Shown here: in pieces, positions 22,990 to 35,171 of the stretch
How the letters are laid out: every line of letters starts with the position of its first letter
How positions within the stretch are numbered: position 1 is the first letter of the stretch
DNA from: Diphasiastrum complanatum
Lineage: Eukaryota; Streptophyta; Lycopodiopsida; Lycopodiales; Lycopodiaceae
DNA: 64,000 nt
Assembly (NCBI GenBank): GCA_029204225.1
Contig: CM055104.1
Coordinates: 24,691,285-24,755,284 of the forward strand
Direction: 5' to 3'
Translations under genes and position numbers: made by a program
The notes under the pieces: generated by a model
What the model was told of the DNA's origin: nothing
What the model saw: only the letters and a program-made list of their open reading frames with translations
Database searches by the model: none

Positions 22990-25900
22990 TTATAGATCCT
23001 TTGATCCAGAGGACCTGTTGGTTTTTAAATTGATTCTTTCTTACTTCTGCCTATCAGCAGAGAGGGTGGATTTTTCTTGAGATTGTCATTCTTGTTTTAA
23101 ACCCAAGATCAGGCAGAAGGGAATAGATTGTCATTGTAGTATAGTTTTTTTGTCCTGCTTGTCAGAGGACTACTCCGGGTCGAACTCTCTTGAACGCACT
23201 TACATTCATACATGGATTCAAGCCATGAACGCTCATTCACAGATCAGAGTGCAGCCCAAATAAACATTCAACAGATTCTACAGCTATCTACTCCCAAAAA
23301 CGAACTGAATCAGAGCCTAATCATTACTAAATTGAGCTACACTTGCATAAATTGACAAAACAAGAAACAAGAACTAATCTATAGCATTTTAGGAGTCCAA
23401 GAATCAAGAAACCAACCAGCCTTTTGATTCTTGGACACTTCAAGAACATCAAGAACTAGAATGTCAGAGAATATGAAAGATTTACACCACAGATCCAGCC
23501 TATGTAGTTTACCTGAATGCTGGTTCCTACATTAATCCACAAACAAGAAAATAAACTAATCCACTCTACGAAAGCAGCAAATCTAATCCACTCTACAATC
23601 CACAACCACACACAAAAGGAGAGAAGGGCAAGAACATAAATGCATCACTCAAGAAACAAGCATGATCAAGGAGCTCAATGGATGCACCAAACTCGTGAAG
23701 GCTCTTCTCATTCCAGCATGGAGTTGATACAATTCACAAAAGGCTCCTCTTCACAAAGAGGGAGCCTCGTGAATAAGCAGAGAGCTCCTTAGGTGGCATC
23801 CTAGTGAAATCTTCACATTTCACAAATTACAAGTGGAATAATGCTCTCCACTAGAGGTCACCATCAAAAGGTGGCTCACTTTTTTTAAGAGGGGTCTACT
23901 TGCATTTAATAGTCTTCCACATCAAATGACACTTGGGACCCATCATGTACAGCTTTCATTGGCAAAATTAGCAATTGACATTGTACTTTCCCAAAATCTA
24001 TTTGACCTTTTTTGCCCATGTCACATTGAATTCCATCCCTTTACTCACTTATTTTAGTTCATGCGAGACAAGAGAACTAGTGATATGTTACTAAAGTCCA
24101 TAAATGCATATTTCCAATTGAACAAATCTGGCAAATAAAGTGTCCTAACTGAAATCCTACCCTTGGGATCGGACTCGGTGATCTTTCCAACTGTGTGTGC
24201 TACAAAAGCCCACAAAACCAATCCGAGCAATACTTCTAGCATAAATTTGCTTGCTTTCTAATTCTACTAGCAATATCTTGACTCAATAGCAATTTTCTCT
24301 TTAGGTTGACCACCCACATAACCAAGAATGAGCTTGTTTCTACATACCTAAAGATTATTTTGCCTCATCAATGTCTCATATGTGACACTTAAATAATTAA
24401 AAACAATATATCCACAAGATCATCTAAATCTAAATTGATTCTGTAGACCTCTATATGCAGTAGTAGTGCTTACACCCACGGAGGCAAACCATATGGCAAA
24501 ATTATGATTTCAATAGCTTTGCGCTACTTCTTATTGGAATAGGATAATCAACATTCTAGATTCTTAGTTCTATAACATTTTAGCACCATGAGATAATTGT
24601 TTGGTGTCAACTATGGTTACACTGAATCAAACAACACTCTCATTGGCCTTCATGTACATGTTTGTAGGCTTGAACCAGTGAGATATTCATTATGCTTGCA
24701 TTTGTCTTAGGCAACAAACTAGCTCATTAGCCATTTGTCTTGCTAGCCACATTTTTCATGAGTCTAGTTCTTAGTAGCACCTTATGCAACACTTTCTTTA
24801 ATGGCCTTCCAATCAATCTAAAGTATTTTTTACTATCTAATAACTCTCATACAATATGTTCTATCAACTCTTTGAGATAGTTATATTTAAAATACATCTC
24901 TCATTTTCACATTTAGTCCATGGATTACATCCACCACATGTATGTACAATTGTTAAATTTTCACATTCTAACTAGTCTAACTTTCAAGTCACCAAAATCT
25001 TAACTAGGATGTTCAGGCCAACAAACACACTAAGAAGGAATGGGAAATGAAACCTATTCAACCAACCTAGCTTGAATGAATTTGGCCCCAAGTTAAAGCA
25101 ATGACTCAAGAGCAATGAGAGATGTCATCACAAGCAACATGTAGCTATAGCTCACAAATCAAGTTCGCCTCTTGGAGAGGCCTATGGATATGCTTATATC
25201 CTCTGAGGTCCTCCAAGGCCCTATCAAAACTAAGAGTAATCTGGTACACCTCATTGGGACACATTAGCAGCCTAATTGGTCACATCAACCACTTGCTTAT
25301 GAGTTATTGCTAGTTTCATATAAATCTAGCATCAAGAGTTTTGGGCCTCTAAACCTATAATTATGAATCAGTACAATGAGGGCCCGAACCATAATCAATT
25401 TACAAGATGACATAAGCCTTTTGACTTCATTACAAGATGTAGGTACAAGGTCAAATTTATCATGGGCATGACATACTTTTCCCTTAAACAAGTTATGTCC
25501 TCAGAACTTAAATTCATAGATTTCTTTTTAAGATTGCCCCTTGCCTAAGTTGTCATCAATTGTATGACCTTTTTGTCGAACCACATGATCGGTATTTATA
25601 TGATTATATATTCATTTAGTTTTTGTATCCAAAGTCTTATCAGGTTCAAATCAAGTCACAGCATATGACTCATTTGATAGATCTAGTAGATCTCCAAAAC
25701 TAAGGTGATCCCTTCACGTAGAGTTTTCTTTAGGAAATTTTTATAAAAGACGATGTATTTGAGTTCCTTTTGTCTAATTGGTAAACCCAATTTCAATTTT
25801 TTTCAAGAATTTTATAGGGTCCTCTATATATATATATATTGATTGTATGAATGAAATTGACAAGTCGTAAAATAATAAATAACTGAGCCTCCTTGGAATT

Positions 25901-26940
25901 GCAAGAGGTGAAGGGCTCTGGGAACGGGTGGGAACTACTAACCACATCAAGTTTTTGGAATATTTCCATGTTACCAAGAATTCAAGGCTATTGATGGTAT
26001 ATATGTTGGATAGAGTGAGGGTTAAGGCTAGTTGGAAGAGAATGACTATCATTTAGCCAATGGAGAAAGTATAGCTCAAAACTAGGATTTAGGGATTGCG
26101 GGCTCACCAATCACTCCAATTCTATAACTTTGATAGGTGGAGAACGGTAGATGTGCCACTCTCTATGTTTATCTCACTTAAAAAACAACATTTAAGAAGG
26201 CACTCATGAGGATGGAGGACGACAATTCTGAATTCTAAAGACGGGGGGAAGGATCATTTAGCACCACCGTTTAGTTGTAATTAATAGAAAAATTAAATCC
26301 AAGTTTACACTTAGAGATTTTTTAGTCAAGTTAAGCATGTTGTCTAAATTGATTCAAAACTAGATAATATAGCTACTTTTAAATATGTTTTAAGGCATTT
26401 CTATGTGATCTCCCCTATCTTTCTTATGCGAAGGATTTGCTCAAAAGATTATTGTCTTGTTGAGAAGCAACAAATAATAGAAAGATCTTGATTTCTCATG
26501 AAATTATGTTTGGAATCCATGTTTGACTAAATGTGTGACCATAAAATAGATGTAAAACTTTTTGGCTAGCATATTGTGGAACCAAAAAATTACCTCACCA
26601 ATTTCTTGGCATACGATGAAATCTATATGAAATTTGAAATTCACCTCACCTACGATACGGAATATTAAAATTTTGTAAGTTAAATAAAGAAATTTTTACA
26701 AGAACATTATGCTTTGAAAAGGGTTGTAAATAAAATATCAAAAGAGCTAAAAGGATGCTTGACAAAATATTTTTTAAATTATGGTTTGGACTAATGAGCT
26801 CGCTATTATTTTACCATTGTTTAACCAAGTGCAAAGGTCATAAGAAAGAATATATGCATGCCCCAAAACATTTTCAATGTGGGTGCTACAACTTTCCATG
26901 TTCATATTTCCTACATTACGTTTAATGTATTATGGACGAA
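22990..26940. other. Intron sequence, no element recognised
   Basis: About 4 kb of AT-rich sequence; its first few hundred bases are probably the 5' LTR of gypsy 2, whose second copy I could not find. There is a short (TA)n run near 25828-25840. Short frames show no domain. Confidence 0.45.
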
Positions 26941-26947
26941 GCCGGAT

Positions 26948-27019
26948 AGATGACATTATGCACAGTAACGAGTCATAGATGACGAGCCATGAAAGGGCCG
27001 AGAGGGCATAATGTCATCT
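26948..27019. repeat. 14-bp perfect inverted repeat
   Basis: AGATGACATTATGC at 26948-26961 is the exact inverse of GCATAATGTCATCT at 27006-27019, with a 44-nt spacer. A further imperfect inverse pair (ATGAAAGGGCC near 26990 and GGGCCTTTCAT near 27024) overlaps it. Confidence 0.7.
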
Positions 27020-28558
27020 GATCGGGCCTTTCATTGTAGTGGATATATATCGTTTGGCTTTTTTCACATGACCATCATGAAACAAAATGTGCATTTGAAA
27101 ACCTTATAATCTACATCTAAAAAACAAAAGCTTTAGGTCTCAAGACTGCTGACCATTTTGCTTTTTAGGCGTTCTCAAAAGTGGGCAGATTCATTAGGTG
27201 CCTGTTAAACCTTTCAATTCCTTGGATGTTTAAACATTGATAGATTTCTTCTTGTCCTTGAATCGATGATTAGTATAGCTATTTCCTTTTTTTTGTGTAT
27301 TGTCATTAAAATCAGTAAACTACAAAGGTTTACGCTGAAACTAAGGACGACGTGGGTTGCGTGTCAGTCAGTCGGTACTGGCACGCAAATTAGAGGCACA
27401 AGCCCGATTGTTCAAATCACAAATGAGGGTCATGTGCCGAGTTGAAGGTCGACCACACCAAAGAAACATGACAGAAGTCACGATCACGATTCAAAATTCA
27501 GATTCAGATGTACATCAACGGTCTACGTCTACCGTCAACAGTACTAGCCAGCGTACATGTACTCGCCCTGTTTTCATTTGATGGAGTCCAGACTCCAGCG
27601 GGCAGCCAATTTGTAGTGGGCCCAAGTAATATTTTTTATTGATTTTCTGGTTTCCGTTGTTGGGCCAGTGTCACACACACAGTGTTGCTTTGTTTTTTTA
27701 TTTATTTTTTTGGCCCCATATACCGCTTTAGCCTTCGTTCGGATGAGTACCAAAGCGACGCGTATTAGCCGCACGCACGAGCCAAAGCAGCGCCGCTGAG
27801 TCGGAGTGCACCCACACTCCGAGAGACGCACTGACAATGAACGTACCTCGAGAAGAGAGCTTTTGGAGGGACGAAAAGTGGCGGGAAAATATTTGCTCAC
27901 GGGCTACCAGAGAAGGCTAGACTGCTAGTGGCGGTCTGAATCAGGGAATCAGGATCCGGCAGCTAGGAGTCGGGATCCCGTCACTAGCTTGCACGACTTC
28001 TACAATTAATTGATTTACGGAGTATCAAATGTGCAATACTCGAATAAAATTTGGCAGGCTACTATTTCTTCCACCGAAAATGTACACTAAGAAACTATGA
28101 TATATGCCTTGTGGTAATAATTCACGAGTAAATTTAAGGGCTTCGAAAGCTGCGTCTGGATTATTATATGTTTAAACTTGAAAGGACCTTACTGCGTAGT
28201 AATTGATGTTTCCCATGCACGTGTTAAATCTAATTGCACAACACATATGCAATATAGTTATAAACTACATAGTCACTTAATATCCAACCCTGCCGTGCCG
28301 TTTCGAAAAGAAGCCAAAATCCAGATCAGAATACTAGAGAATAGCTCTCTACCTGATCAGATCGATATCTATCTTTCCTCCCTCAGGCAGTTTTTCGATA
28401 TGCTCATGAGGAATAGGTTGCAAAAGCACCGATCTAGTTACGAAGGTGGACTTCCTATGAAGAATACTGCGTTTCAAATCAAAACAATTCTGTTTTCTCG
28501 CAACAAAACAACCTTTTCACTAAATTAAACAAAAAGCGTAGTATGTTGCAGCACTTAC
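27020..28558. other. GC-richer end of intron 2, no element recognised
   Basis: From 27340 to 28000 the sequence is clearly GC-richer than the rest of the intron, and frames on both strands are open for 75-108 codons, but none shows a domain. A hidden exon is possible but unsupported. Confidence 0.4.
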
Positions 28559-29900
28559 CTCAGCACAGTTAGCGATGGAAAGCGAATGATTGAATGTTGA
28601 TCGTATTCTGCGATTCCGAGTTCGAACTAGCTCCTTTCTGAATGGATGTTCACCTTTTACGCAGTTGCGCTTGCTTGGATGCTCTGATACGCTGTGAAAT
28701 TTATCTGCGTCAAGTCGATGATGCTTTCGCTTTCCAGGTTGACACTTGGAATGCACAAAGGAATCCTTTCTCGAAATTCCATACTTCAATCTCCTCGCCC
28801 TGGCGAGTTTAGTGGACGCTACGTTTTTCCGGTAGATTGCATGCTGCTGATTCGACAGAGGACATCTAGTTACTGATTTCTCAGTAAAAGATTTCAATGG
28901 CTGCCTATCCCCAAAATGTTTTTCTTCCTGGACTAGTGCGGGATGAGATGATATTATATCCGTGATTAACCTTGTTTTTTGTATCTTCCCTTTTTGTTTA
29001 GGGATTTTCTGCTCCATCTCTTCCGTATGAGGTTCTTTAGAAGAAGCATTCTTACGAGTAGTTAAATCCACGTTGAGCTTCATATCCAATATATCGCAAG
29101 AATTCGGAGAGAAAAAGTCAATATTGCTCTCGGCTTCCTCACAGCTCTTCCGACAATCATGTGTTTCTGATAGTCCACCTTCAATTTGCTCGGCTGATGC
29201 AACTATTGCAACTGATTTGGACTCAGAGCTTTGTTGTGATGTGCTTTCTATCGCATCACACGGACTTTCGGAACTACTATTTTGCTTTTTCGAAACAAAT
29301 AAAGATTTTGTATGTGACGTGAGCTCCTCCAACTGTCCTTTACCAACCTCTGGCTCACGTTCAATAGTGGGCGACATAGTATCAACAAGGACTTCTTCGT
29401 GTTCTCTCTCGACACCGTGCTGTTGTTTACCTCGCATTTTCTCGCTATCTTCTTCCACAGTAAAATCGTGATATACTGCTTCCTTTGGCATTTGAGAGGT
29501 TTCTTCCTTTTGTCTTAGACACACATCAGAATTTTCATTATGCGATTCAGTTTTCTCTCCGTTAATATCAAGAAGCTGTTTTCTTTCCTCCATTCCTAGG
29601 CCACATTGCATTAAAGGTTCGTGAGGATCCCCATCGTCCTTGCCCTTTTCGCCATCTAATTCTAAATGCAACCTCACTTCCTGTGAAAGAATACATTTAC
29701 TCGTAGAAGTCCCACCTATCACCGTTTCCGTAGCATATTCTTGCCCTAACCCTACCTCCGAAGTAGGACAGTACAGTGGTTGTGGTTCAAATGGAGGAAG
29801 CAATGGACCATCAGCTTTGTCATGATGCTGCTTGAAGGACCTCTCAGAAAAAGGCCAATTCTTTCTAATGCTTTTCTGCCGCATATACGAAACATAACCC
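28559..29900 (-). CDS. Exon 2 of the HAPLESS 8-like gene
   Basis: The exon is 1,342 nt: one base completing the split codon from exon 1, then 447 codons. The acceptor is TTTGCAG|GGGTTATG and the donor AG|GTAAGT. It opens with GYVSYMRQKSIRKNWPF, then LLPPFEPQPLYCP, resembling the conserved N-terminal block (IRDYV...KNWPFS...LLPPF) that I recall from plant HAPLESS 8-like proteins. The middle is acidic and low-complexity; the end is basic (ARARRLKYGISRKDSF, RTRNRRIRSTF), compatible with nuclear targeting. The CPVC-type zinc finger I remember in the Arabidopsis proteins before KTR is not seen; QKTRLITDI is present without it. Confidence 0.85.
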
Positions 29901-30716
29901 CTGCAAATTAATGAACGAGCCTTATAAGAATACTCGAATAATGACCATCGTAGTAAATCATGAACAGAAGTTAAGCAGTTATTCAGACGGTGGATCACAG
30001 CTTAGAAACCACGAGCTGGCCTCTACATCAATCACTTCTTGAACAGATTTCGTATAGTGTCTATTAGAACAAGAATATGTGTGGGAGCGATTTCAGCTGT
30101 ATGAATACCAAAAATCTCAAGAAGATGAACTAATGATAGAGTTTTCCAATCTTGAAATGTAAATTTGCCCTAAATGCTGTCGAGCAAGGTATTTTATGCT
30201 GCTGAATCTCAATGTCATGCCAACTGTTAGTTCATGCAGAAAAGGAAGGTTGATTCGATAACGATTACTTAAAACTTTGAAAAGCTTTCAAGAGCAAGTT
30301 AATGAATAGAGAATTACAGAGAGCAGTTTCTTATACATAACACTGCTTGCTTACGTAGGTGGAGGAAACCCTAACTGCAACGTCACGGATATACCATTTG
30401 ACTAGGTAACGGCCATAATTTAGATATGGAGACAGTGATGGTGAACCAAGGATTTTCCCTCAACTGTGCCAAAACATTATTTGAAAATTTTCCTAATATA
30501 GACTATAACCTAAAATATGTAATTGTAAGAGTGCACGTTCTCTCTGTGTAAGATTGAGTGATGTCTAATTCGAAGATCTTTAACAAAATAGACAACGAGC
30601 GAATTCTTTGTTTCCGTGAGATAAGACAAACAGAAAACGCTTTACCTAAGAATCACAAGGGCAAAGATGAGAATTAAGAGATGCAGTTCAAGCTACCATT
30701 ATACAGGAGGATTTAC
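29901..30716 (-). other. Intron 1 (816 nt) of the HAPLESS 8-like gene
   Basis: Donor AG|GTAAAT just below 30717, acceptor TTTGCAG ending at 29901. Joining the exons gives ACA ATA AG|G GGT TAT (T-I-R-G-Y), the phase and residues expected from the family block. No transposable element is seen inside. Confidence 0.85.
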
Positions 30717-30970
30717 CTTATTGTGAAGTCAGATGAATCCAAATATCCTAGCTCCTCGCATGCTTCATAAGTGTTGCATGAGCTCGAAAGTGTATCAATA
30801 ATCCTGCCTTGCCGGATATTCTTGCCAGAAACCGAAGGAGCAATGTTTTCACCAACATTTAAATTTGTGATACCGTCCAGTCTATTAACTCCGTACAATC
30901 GGGTAGCATTCTGGATCGTTTCTCGTCGACAATCGAAAGTACTTTCCATCTCTGGAACTAACTTTTCCAT
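30717..30970 (-). CDS. Exon 1 (coding start) of the HAPLESS 8-like gene
   Basis: 84 codons plus two bases from ATG at 30970. It begins MEKLVPEMESTFDCRRETIQ and ends YLDSSDFTI before the split Arg codon. An in-frame TAG lies four codons upstream of the ATG, which fixes this as the first in-frame start unless an upstream exon is spliced in at the CTCTAG|GAG acceptor-like site near 30983. The conserved block straddles the exon 1-2 junction. The rest of the N-terminus is not recognisable. Confidence 0.75.
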
Positions 30971-31003
30971 CAGGGCCTTCTCCTAGAGCGTTTGCCGTAT
31001 CGT

Positions 31004-31039
31004 TTAGTTCATTGCCATCATTTCTTCTTCATTAGACAT
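31004..31039 (-). other. Possible 11-codon upstream ORF
   Basis: ATG TCT AAT GAA GAA GAA ATG ATG GCA ATG AAC TAA lies 34 nt upstream of the exon 1 start. If the mRNA 5' end includes it, it could repress translation. If the 5'UTR is spliced near 30983 it would be removed. Confidence 0.3.
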
Positions 31040-31634
31040 TCTACACAGTGACTTGTTTGAACTCAGACAAGAATTCGCTACTTAATCCGTCAAAGTCTCC
31101 TCTGTTCGCAATCAAGATAAGAAATGCTTATTTCCGAAGTCTGTTCCACAGCACAATTGAACGGTGGTTAGCTTCAAAGATCATCCCGATCTGCATCCAA
31201 TCAAGCAACGCCTCATGCAAACGATGTATCATTATCTAAAGCAGAGGTCTTGTAACATACAGTTAAGTTAGTATAGCTGAGAAGATGCCCAGCCTGAGAA
31301 TCTTGTATAACATACCAAGCTTGCTAGTGTAGGTGATCTGAGTGAGATGGCAAATCGATTGGAGTCAAAAGGCCCATGAGAGGTAACGACAACATTATTT
31401 TGTTGTCTGTTGGAGATGCATTGTTGATCCAAAATAATACCAACAAGGTGCTAACGCAAATTCGTAACTGTACTGCGAAGTCATCTCGTGTTCGCAAGAA
31501 ATAAATGGCCACCAGACATTAACAAACCAAGCCCCTATAACCAAGAAGAAGATTACCTTACAATAGCATCTAAGTAAGAAAATGCTGACAAAGAATAGTT
31601 CGAAAGACTGAAAGCAAAGTCGAACCGTAATACC

Positions 31635-31900
31635 TTCACGAGGCAACGCTCAACCCAAGACAGGTGTTTCGCGACCGACGTCCACAAGGAAATGTCTGCA
31701 AATGTTTACAAGTCGGCAAGTCGGCATTTGCATTAGAACATGCGATGTTATGACGCCATAGCCGGTACCGAGCGCAAGAGTGCGAGCGAGCGAGCGAGCG
31801 AGCAAAAGAGAGAGGGCAAGCCGCAAGAGCCAAGAGGGACAGAGAGAGCGGTGTGTGCACTCTAAAAAGGAAGTCAAGGACTGGTAAAGAGAGATGAACT
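31635..31900 (-). other. Possible 5'UTR exon of the HAPLESS 8-like gene
   Basis: The minus strand here is CT-rich (including a GCTC repeat) and ends in a donor-like CGTGAAG|GTATTA at 31634, while an acceptor-like CTCTAG lies near 30983. Plant genes often carry a 5'UTR intron. No TATA box is evident to me; inference only. Confidence 0.3.
31782..31803. repeat. (GCGA)n short tandem repeat
   Basis: Five tandem copies of GCGA/GAGC, followed by a purine-rich GAGAGAGG run. It lies in the presumed 5'UTR or core promoter of the HAPLESS 8-like gene. Confidence 0.8.
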
Positions 31901-31962
31901 GTGTAACACACTCAAAAGGGAAGCGAAGGACAAAGATACTTGGACAATGGGAACGGCAGGGA

Positions 31963-32005
31963 ACGGATGGGATGGGAATTACATGGGATGGGATGGGATG
32001 CGATG
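31963..32005. repeat. (GGGAT)n short tandem repeat
   Basis: Repeated GGGAT/ATGGG units with one ATTAC interruption, in the upstream flank of the HAPLESS 8-like gene. Open frames across it on both strands are produced by the repeat. Confidence 0.75.
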
Positions 32006-34380
32006 GCATTGATGATTGTACCACGCTTGCAGAATTCAAGCTTTCGCCAGTCAGGACCAAACTCCCAGAGGCTCAACCCTCAAGGCTCGAACTTAAACTT
32101 CAAAGTGCCGCAAGCGCAATTCATCACATGGTCAACAACAACTTCGAATTAAAAGAACCAATCGATGAAGCCAAGTGGCGAATGCACTGCTATACACTAG
32201 TGCACGGCACTGCACGCCTCACAGCTAAGCAGAAGCTCTTACGGTCCCGGATGAAATGGGTCCATCTGACATCATCGTCCATTAGACATCTAAAAGCGAC
32301 CTATACCCTTTGGTTAACCAATCAGGATTCAGGAACCTTTAGTAGTAACTCGTGACTAATGACTCTTCACATCATTAAAGAGTCACGAGACCTCTACTTG
32401 ATATTCTCTAACCAAACTCCCTAGGCCCTGAGATTATGGCATATGCTCATTGCTAAACTTGCTGGCTTTGGCATTTGCAACTCCAATTCCAAGGACGACT
32501 TACATTTAATGAAAGGCAGAAGATTACCAAAGTGCGACTTGAAATCGAACTTGAATATCATTCTTGTAGTTAAAAAATCTTCATTCGAAAAGCTGAATTT
32601 CATACCAGGCAGAAACTCCAAAATATCACAAGATTATGTTTAAAAAGGTGCTATCTTCTTATAACGTAAAAAATGTAAGCATTCTTTGGGTTTGAACGTT
32701 ATTATGCACGTCAAATTTCAAGCCTTTGCTAGTCTTTCCTCTTAACTCGTAGTCTATGAGGTGAAGTGCAAAGGTCTCCTCGAGGTTCAAAAGTTAGAAA
32801 GGAAATGTTGGGTCCACACCAGGATAAAATATGTTCTAAATTACAAGTATTCAATACCATGTCGGTGTTTCTTACATTTAGTTTTGAAAGGTAACTATAA
32901 AAGCTCTCTATGAGGTTACGTGTTTGAAAGGTAACCATAAATGATTTGATGAAAGGTAACCTTCAAACTTACACCTCCTTTAAAAGGTAATAGGCATACT
33001 AGAGAGCGACGTTCAATAATCGAGAGGGAGCAATTTATAGGAAGAAAGGACGCAGCCAGGCTGCAGCTAACTTAAAGGAAACACAAAAGAAACGAACGGT
33101 TTCCGAAATTCAAGCACTTCCGACTTTCAATCGTAGACAGTGCAAAGTTGATTTTCTTGAGAGGCAGGCGACCTGGAACATTTGAAACTTAACAAAACAA
33201 GGTTGTGGCTACGCTTATTTCCAAGCTATAACCAAGTAATCTTCCCGCCAAACTTGCTAAATTTCAAGCTGTCAAAATCGCTTGGCAATAAGTAAGACAT
33301 ATTGACGACTACGATTTTTTCAGGATCTTTTTGAAGGACTAGAATTTGGAAAGAAAGTATCTTCTAATACCTTAAGATTTATACGTATCTTTAGTATAAT
33401 CATTAATGACAATATTTCAGAAGGATCAAACTTAAAATACTATGATATACATGCAAAATTATATTATTGAGTATAAAGTTGGTGGGAAGGTTATGAGTTG
33501 TCCCTTAATGGTTTGAAGAGTGAGAATCCCAAAATAAATTTAAGAAATGGGCTTCCAAATACAATGTGCTTAATGATTCACTTTTCACTTATGGGTGAAT
33601 GTGATTATTTGCAAATATGGTATTGCAATCAGAACATATTCGTTTGGATGAAGATTGCATGTAGAAGAACCATACCTATGTTGGCTAGCACACCAACACA
33701 AAATGGCGGTTTTTGTCATGTTTGCGACGTAAAATCGTGAAACATAATTTCGTCACATTTTGGGATGTCGAAGGATCTGACAGAAACCATGTCGAAAAAA
33801 ATGTCGGAAAACGTCAAATTCTGACATTGCCTGTGGATTTCCGACGGACAGAAAGCATTTTTGGATATGTCGGAAATCATCCGACATTTGTCTCACGGAT
33901 TTTTTGGAATCAGATATATCACAAATTGTGAGACTTTGTCTCATGTCCAGTACACATATATATCCAAAGAAAAAAAAACTACCCCATAGAATACCACTCT
34001 TCCTCAGATGCACTGTGGTCATTATCACCCATAGACTTGCGCCTGCCTGCATCAATACAAACATAAAAATTGACAATAACAAGTTTTTGACCATTGATCA
34101 ATCCATCGATTATATATAAAAGTCAATAAATTTGATGGATACAATGAAAAATATAACTTACTATGGGGTGGATCCCTTGATGGGCTAGCTCTGCCACCAA
34201 ACCGTCATATAACATTCGAAATGCAATGTCGTATTTCGCCTTGGTGGGATGTCGCCCAATATCTTGAAGTTGTAAAAGATAGCCAAAATGTTTGACAAGT
34301 TAAAAAACGAGTCACAAAAAATAGATCCCTAGACGATGGCATTAAAGAATGAATTGTAAAATATAAATGAGTTAATTATA
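32006..34380. other. Upstream flank of the HAPLESS 8-like gene, no gene recognised
   Basis: No frame here has a domain. Between 33720 and 33900 there are repeated GTCGGAAA/TTTCCGAC and CCGACATT motifs, possibly a decayed small element. The rest is AT-rich. Confidence 0.4.
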
Positions 34381-34389
34381 TACCATTTG

Positions 34390-34930
34390 GGCCTGTAGGC
34401 CCGCCTTTTCGCTTAATCCCAATTTAGGATTCCCCATGCTAGAGGTCATTTGATTCACCCCAACGTCCTTCTGCAAGCGACATTTTTCTGGATCTGTGGC
34501 CTCATCCTTCTAGGCCTTTCAATCTGCCTTGGAGCACCAAGCGGGCTTTGACTTTTTGGCCTAATATGCATCCTGCATGACATCCCTCTTTTGTGAATTC
34601 ACTTGCTCATATTTTTTGATATGGCTTGTGGATCGAACTCATTTTCTTGTGAAAATTCTTCCCGTTGCTCCTGCATAATCTTGGATTTTAATTCTCCATA
34701 TTGGTCACTCCATTTTTTAAATAATATGCTCCCAAAATAACAGGAACATAACAACTGTAATTTATTAATAAAAGATGTTCTTTTTTATCCCTCACTACAT
34801 CCCTTTCAGTATTCAGATTGTAGTGAGGGGTGGAAGTGGACTCAAAGGTAGGTGGAGATAAAGGGCCGCTTGCGGTGGCCTCTTGTGTAATCAGTGAATT
34901 CAAAACTGTCGGCATTTGTTTTGGCAACAT
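34390..34930 (-). pseudogene. Degenerate minus-strand coding remnant, perhaps transposase
   Basis: Minus-strand sequence around 34620-34430 translates with stops to KKYEQVNSQKRDVMQDAY and then MGNPKLGLSEKAG, which vaguely recalls the C-terminal region of plant En/Spm-type (Transposase_24) proteins. A separate 80-codon frame (34930-34688) abuts the truncated end of copia 2. Identification is weak. Confidence 0.25.
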
Positions 34931-34938
34931 GAACTCTA

Positions 34939-35171
34939 CTAGGTTAGCGACATAATTTTCATATGCCGACCTACTCCTACTAGCGCTACTGGATCCACAT
35001 CTAAAGAAGGATCCTTTACATCAACATCAAGAATGTTAGATCCATCCACAACATGATCACTTGAAGACACCTTTGGAACATTCCCCTCATCAAAAATGAC
35101 ATCTCTACCAATAATCACCTTATTAGTAGTAGGAATGTAAACCTTGTAGGCTTTACTCACCTCACTATATC
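34939..35171 (-). pseudogene. Copia 2 integrase tail, distal part
   Basis: YSEVSKAYKVYIPTTNKVII, then GRDVIFDEGNVPKVSSSD, the conserved copia segment following GIFVGY. The GIFVGY half lies across the nested insertion at 35644-35172. The frame then leaves the family sequence (DPVALVGVGRHMK), marking the truncation. Confidence 0.8.

Larger units (their letters stand above)
3453..28558 (-). other. Proposed intron 2 (25.1 kb) of the HAPLESS 8-like gene
   Basis: The donor is AG|GTAAGT just below 28559 and the acceptor CAG|GT at 3453; both interrupt the frame between codons. The interval contains at least five transposable-element bodies and no other convincing host exon. Introns of this size filled by LTR elements are known in conifers, ferns and other large-genome plants. 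A small extra exon inside cannot be excluded, and two separate genes are a less likely alternative. Confidence 0.6.

Noticed and set aside
27357-27900. Possible exon in the GC-richer part of intron 2
   Set aside because: No domain and no splice-phase link to exons 2 and 3, which already join in phase without it.
31650-32355. Frames of 136 and 153 codons on opposite strands
   Set aside because: They cross GAGC and GGGAT short repeats in the promoter/5'UTR region, overlap each other on opposite strands and show no family features.
33720-33900. MITE suggested by GTCGGAAA/TTTCCGAC repeats
   Set aside because: I could not define terminal inverted repeats or a target duplication around them.
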